From the NCBI GenBank assembly GCA_964501265.1, contig CAZCSK010000071.1, positions 1-8,308 of the forward strand: 8,308 nucleotides of DNA, given 5' to 3'. Under the pieces are notes generated by a model that saw only the letters and a program-made list of their open reading frames with translations, was not told the origin of the DNA and made no database searches. Positions 6,526 through 8,308 of the stretch are shown one piece after another. The number at the start of each line of letters is the position of its first letter. Position 1 is the stretch's first letter. Source of the DNA: CAZCSK01 sp964501265 (GTDB lineage Bacteria > Actinomycetota > CADDZG01 > JAHWKV01). Position numbers and translations under genes: made by a program.

Positions 6526-6753
6526 CCGCCTAAGGATCTCAGTCAGGGCGACCCAAAGGGTGTCAAGCGTTCCCTCGTGCGCGACCAGGTGCGTCAATTG
6601 CTCTCGAGTTTGGTGGAGACCGATGCTGCCCCCAGTGGGGACGATGATCTAAGGGGCGCCGAACTTGAGCGCGTGAGGGTTCAAGTGGTTCAGTTGCTCT
6701 CGACTTTGATTCCTCCCCGGCCTGCCCCTCCTGAGGAGGATGACCCGAATTGA
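6100..6753 (+). CDS. Stand-alone ClpC N-domain protein with repeated C-terminal helix motif
   Basis: The product has 217 residues. Residues 1-142 hold the two Clp_N repeats (first about 4-70, second about 80-142), with 22 differences from the ClpC encoded just downstream in my hand alignment, about 84% identity. Both IGTEH motifs are kept (30-32 and 105-107), whose glutamates correspond to the phosphoarginine-binding residues described in Bacillus ClpC. There is no Walker A, no Walker B and no AAA+ domain, so the protein cannot unfold substrates. The tail (143-217) is unlike ClpC: it repeats the final helix motif VR.QV.QLLS at about 160-169 and 192-201, separated by acidic linkers, and ends PPEEDDPN. 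Mycobacterial ClpC2 is a known stand-alone Clp_N protein that binds ClpC1-targeting cyclic peptides; a similar decoy, adaptor or regulatory role here is inference. No promoter is evident; the gene starts 36 bp after the lipoprotein gene. Confidence 0.88.
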   Translation: MFERFTDTARRVIILAQDEARLMNHAHIGTEHLILGLISEETGVAARALESLGISLESVRSRVEEQIGAGATSPTGYIPFTPRAKKVMELSLREALQLGHNYIGTEHILLGLNREGEGVASQVLQMLGADPSSIREQVLRMLPPKDLSQGDPKGVKRSLVRDQVRQLLSSLVETDAAPSGDDDLRGAELERVRVQVVQLLSTLIPPRPAPPEEDDPN

Positions 6754-6790
6754 GGCCAATCGGAGGCCAAGCGAGCCCCTGCCGATAGAT

Positions 6791-6806
6791 GTTAGGCCGG
6801 CCTAAC
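6791..6806. promoter_or_regulatory. Perfect 16-bp palindrome, candidate operator upstream of clpC
   Basis: GTTAGGCCGGCCTAAC is a perfect inverted repeat centred about 29 bp before the middle of the TATAAT box, so it covers the -35 region of the presumed clpC promoter. This is a good position for a repressor or activator site. It does not match the ClgR, HspR or CtsR operators I know. An alternative reading is a weak intrinsic terminator of the upstream gene: a 6-bp stem with a CCGG loop followed by TTGTTTT. Confidence 0.55.
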
Positions 6807-6824
6807 TTGTTTTCACGTGCGACC

Positions 6825-6830
6825 TATAAT
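6825..6830 (+). promoter_or_regulatory. Consensus -10 box of the clpC promoter
   Basis: TATAAT is a perfect -10 hexamer in the only intergenic gap over 100 bp. Transcription would start near 6837, leaving a leader of about 34 bases before ATG 6871. No good -35 hexamer sits 16-18 bp upstream; that position holds the right half of the palindrome (CTAACT). The promoter may therefore depend on an activator or be controlled by the factor binding the palindrome. Confidence 0.6.
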
Positions 6831-6854
6831 GGATGCACGTAGACGAAGTTCTTG

Positions 6855-6860
6855 AAAGGA
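6855..6860 (+). promoter_or_regulatory. Ribosome binding site of clpC
   Basis: AAAGGA sits ten bases before the clpC ATG at 6871 and is shared in context with the paralogous gene upstream. Confidence 0.5.
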
Positions 6861-6870
6861 TGCAGTAGCG

Positions 6871-7296
6871 ATGTTTGAGCGCTTCACCGACAGGGCTCGC
6901 AGGGTCATCATCTTGGCTCAGGACGAGGCGCGTCTTTTGAATCACACCTATATCGGCACCGAGCACCTGCTTCTTGGACTGATCTCTGAGGGGGAGGGCG
7001 TGGCCGCCAAGGCTCTTGAATCGTTGGGAGTCTCACTCGAATCGGTGAGAAGCCAAGTCGAGGAGCAAATCGGCGCCGGTTCCACGTCGCCCACTGGTTA
7101 CATTCCATTCACCCCGCGAGCCAAGAAAGTTTTGGAACTATCGCTGCGAGAAGCGCTTCAGTTGGGCCACAACTACATCGGCACCGAACACATCCTCCTC
7201 GGGCTCATCCGCGAAGGTGAAGGCGTCGCAGCGCAGGTTCTGCAGAAGCTAGGCGCCGACTTGTCGCGCGTTCGTCAGCAGGTCATTCAATTGCTT
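6871..7296 (+). repeat. Direct gene-level duplication, copy 2 (Clp_N module within clpC)
   Basis: This is the N-terminal 142 codons of clpC, the counterpart of 6100-6525. Since clpC is near-universal in actinobacteria, this copy is the likely parent and the upstream one the derived, truncated copy. Confidence 0.8.
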
Positions 7297-8308
7297 TCAG
7301 GTTTTGGCGGTGCTCAAGAAAGAGGAGGCCCCGCCGAAGGCGCCACCCCTGGGGGCTCTCCGATCCTCGATCAATTCGGGCGCAATCTGACGGTGCTTGC
7401 CGCCGACAACAAGCTCGACCCCGTGATTGGACGCGAGAAAGAGATCGAACGGGTCATGCAGGTGCTATCGCGCCGCACGAAGAACAACCCCGTCCTGATC
7501 GGCGAACCCGGCGTCGGCAAGACCGCGATCGTCGAGGGGCTGGCGAACCGCATCGTACGCAACGAGGTTCCCGAAACGATCCGCAACAAGCAGATCTACA
7601 CGTTGGATCTGGGGGCTTTGGTCGCCGGCTCTCGATATCGCGGCGACTTCGAAGAGCGCCTCAAGAAAGTGCTGAAGGAAATTCGCACGCGCGGCGACAT
7701 CATCCTTTTTATAGATGAGCTACATACGCTTGTGGGGGCCGGCGCGGCCGAGGGGGCCATCGACGCCGCGTCGATCTTGAAGCCGATGCTCGCCCGCGGC
7801 GAACTCCAGACCATCGGTGCGACGACTCTCGAGGAGTACCGCAAGCATCTGGAGAAAGACGCGGCGCTCGAGCGGAGGTTCCAGCCGATTGTCGTCCCCG
7901 AACCCACCGTCGCGCACACCATCGAAATCTTGAAGGGCCTACGTGATCGTTACGAAGCCCACCACAGAATTCAAATCACAGACCAAGCGCTCGTTGCTGC
8001 GGCGAATCTGGCCGACCGCTACATTTCAGACAGGTTCTTGCCCGACAAGGCCATCGATCTGATCGACGAGGCCGGCTCGAGGCTGCATCTGAAGCGTCAA
8101 ACGGCGCCCGCCGATGTTCGTGAGATCGACGAGGAGATCGCCAAGGTCCGAAAATCCAAGGATGAAGCCGTCGAGGGCCAAGATTACGAAAAAGCCCACG
8201 AGTTCCGTGAGCGAGAAAAGCAACTTTTGATTGATCGCGAGGTCAAGCAGGTAGCTTGGCAGGGCGAAGAAGGTCAGGTGCTGGCCGAAGTCGGAGAGGA
8301 AGAGATCG
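6871..8308 (+). CDS. clpC: ATP-dependent Clp protease ATPase subunit ClpC (3' truncated by window)
   Basis: ClpC is a cytoplasmic AAA+ unfoldase that feeds proteins into the ClpP peptidase. The frame is open from ATG 6871 to the window edge: 479 codons of an expected roughly 820-850. In order there are two Clp_N repeats (1-142), a glycine-rich linker (145-165) and the first AAA+ domain, with Walker A GEPGVGKT at 211-218, Walker B ILFIDE at 278-283, the YRGDFEERLKK pore/substrate-loop region (from about 255), the sensor region TIGATTLEEYRKH and the arginine-finger segment ALERRFQ. The middle domain follows, with the UVR-like motif DYEKAHEFREREKQLL (about 438-452) that marks ClpC rather than ClpA or ClpB. 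The second ATPase domain and ClpP-contact loop lie beyond the window. It has its own TATAAT promoter and ribosome site. A stand-alone N-domain paralogue precedes it. Confidence 0.97.
   Translation, partial: MFERFTDRARRVIILAQDEARLLNHTYIGTEHLLLGLISEGEGVAAKALESLGVSLESVRSQVEEQIGAGSTSPTGYIPFTPRAKKVLELSLREALQLGHNYIGTEHILLGLIREGEGVAAQVLQKLGADLSRVRQQVIQLLSGFGGAQERGGPAEGATPGGSPILDQFGRNLTVLAADNKLDPVIGREKEIERVMQVLSRRTKNNPVLIGEPGVGKTAIVEGLANRIVRNEVPETIRNKQIYTLDLGALVAGSRYRGDFEERLKKVLKEIRTRGDIILFIDELHTLVGAGAAEGAIDAASILKPMLARGELQTIGATTLEEYRKHLEKDAALERRFQPIVVPEPTVAHTIEILKGLRDRYEAHHRIQITDQALVAAANLADRYISDRFLPDKAIDLIDEAGSRLHLKRQTAPADVREIDEEIAKVRKSKDEAVEGQDYEKAHEFREREKQLLIDREVKQVAWQGEEGQVLAEVGEEEI

Overview
The window reads as an actinobacterial chromosome segment with moderately high GC. 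The order DUF2520 gene - panC - panD - coaX - lysS - ... - clpC is the arrangement I recall from Mycobacterium and other actinobacteria. The LysRS 'YSELTDP' wording and the ClpC N-domain wording are also actinobacterial in style. A deep-branching lineage such as Acidimicrobiia would fit, but the window alone does not prove it. All genes lie on the + strand.

Left part (1-3970): a tightly packed pantothenate/CoA block. The 3' end of a DUF2520 Rossmann-type gene overlaps panC by ATGA. Next come panD, coaX (type III pantothenate kinase) and lysS, joined by a 13-bp gap and two 17-bp overlaps. PanC and PanD supply pantothenate and its beta-alanine half, CoaX phosphorylates pantothenate to start CoA synthesis, and LysS charges tRNA-Lys. 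The standout feature is inside coaX: two in-frame 26-codon copies of a G-rich palindromic repeat, placed just before the conserved ATGGLAPLI segment. They enlarge the protein from about 260 to 310 residues.

Middle part (3972-6063): two genes not expected between lysS and clpC. One is a XdhC/CoxI-family protein and the other a lipoprotein resembling type 1 periplasmic solute-binding proteins. Neither has its usual partners in the window. A 23-bp run of 8-bp tandem repeats lies just after the lipobox. No lsr2-like gene appears in the lysS-clpC interval, where mycobacteria carry it.

Right part (6100-8308): a tandem pair. First is a 217-residue stand-alone ClpC N-domain protein, then the start of full-length clpC (479 codons in view, cut by the window edge). 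The two share about 84% identity over 142 residues. The stand-alone protein lacks any ATPase domain and ends in a tail that repeats the last N-domain helix motif twice more. Between them is a 117-bp gap with a perfect 16-bp palindrome and a consensus TATAAT -10 box, so clpC probably has its own regulated promoter.

There is no tRNA, rRNA, CRISPR array, transposase or gene-free stretch over 300 bases.
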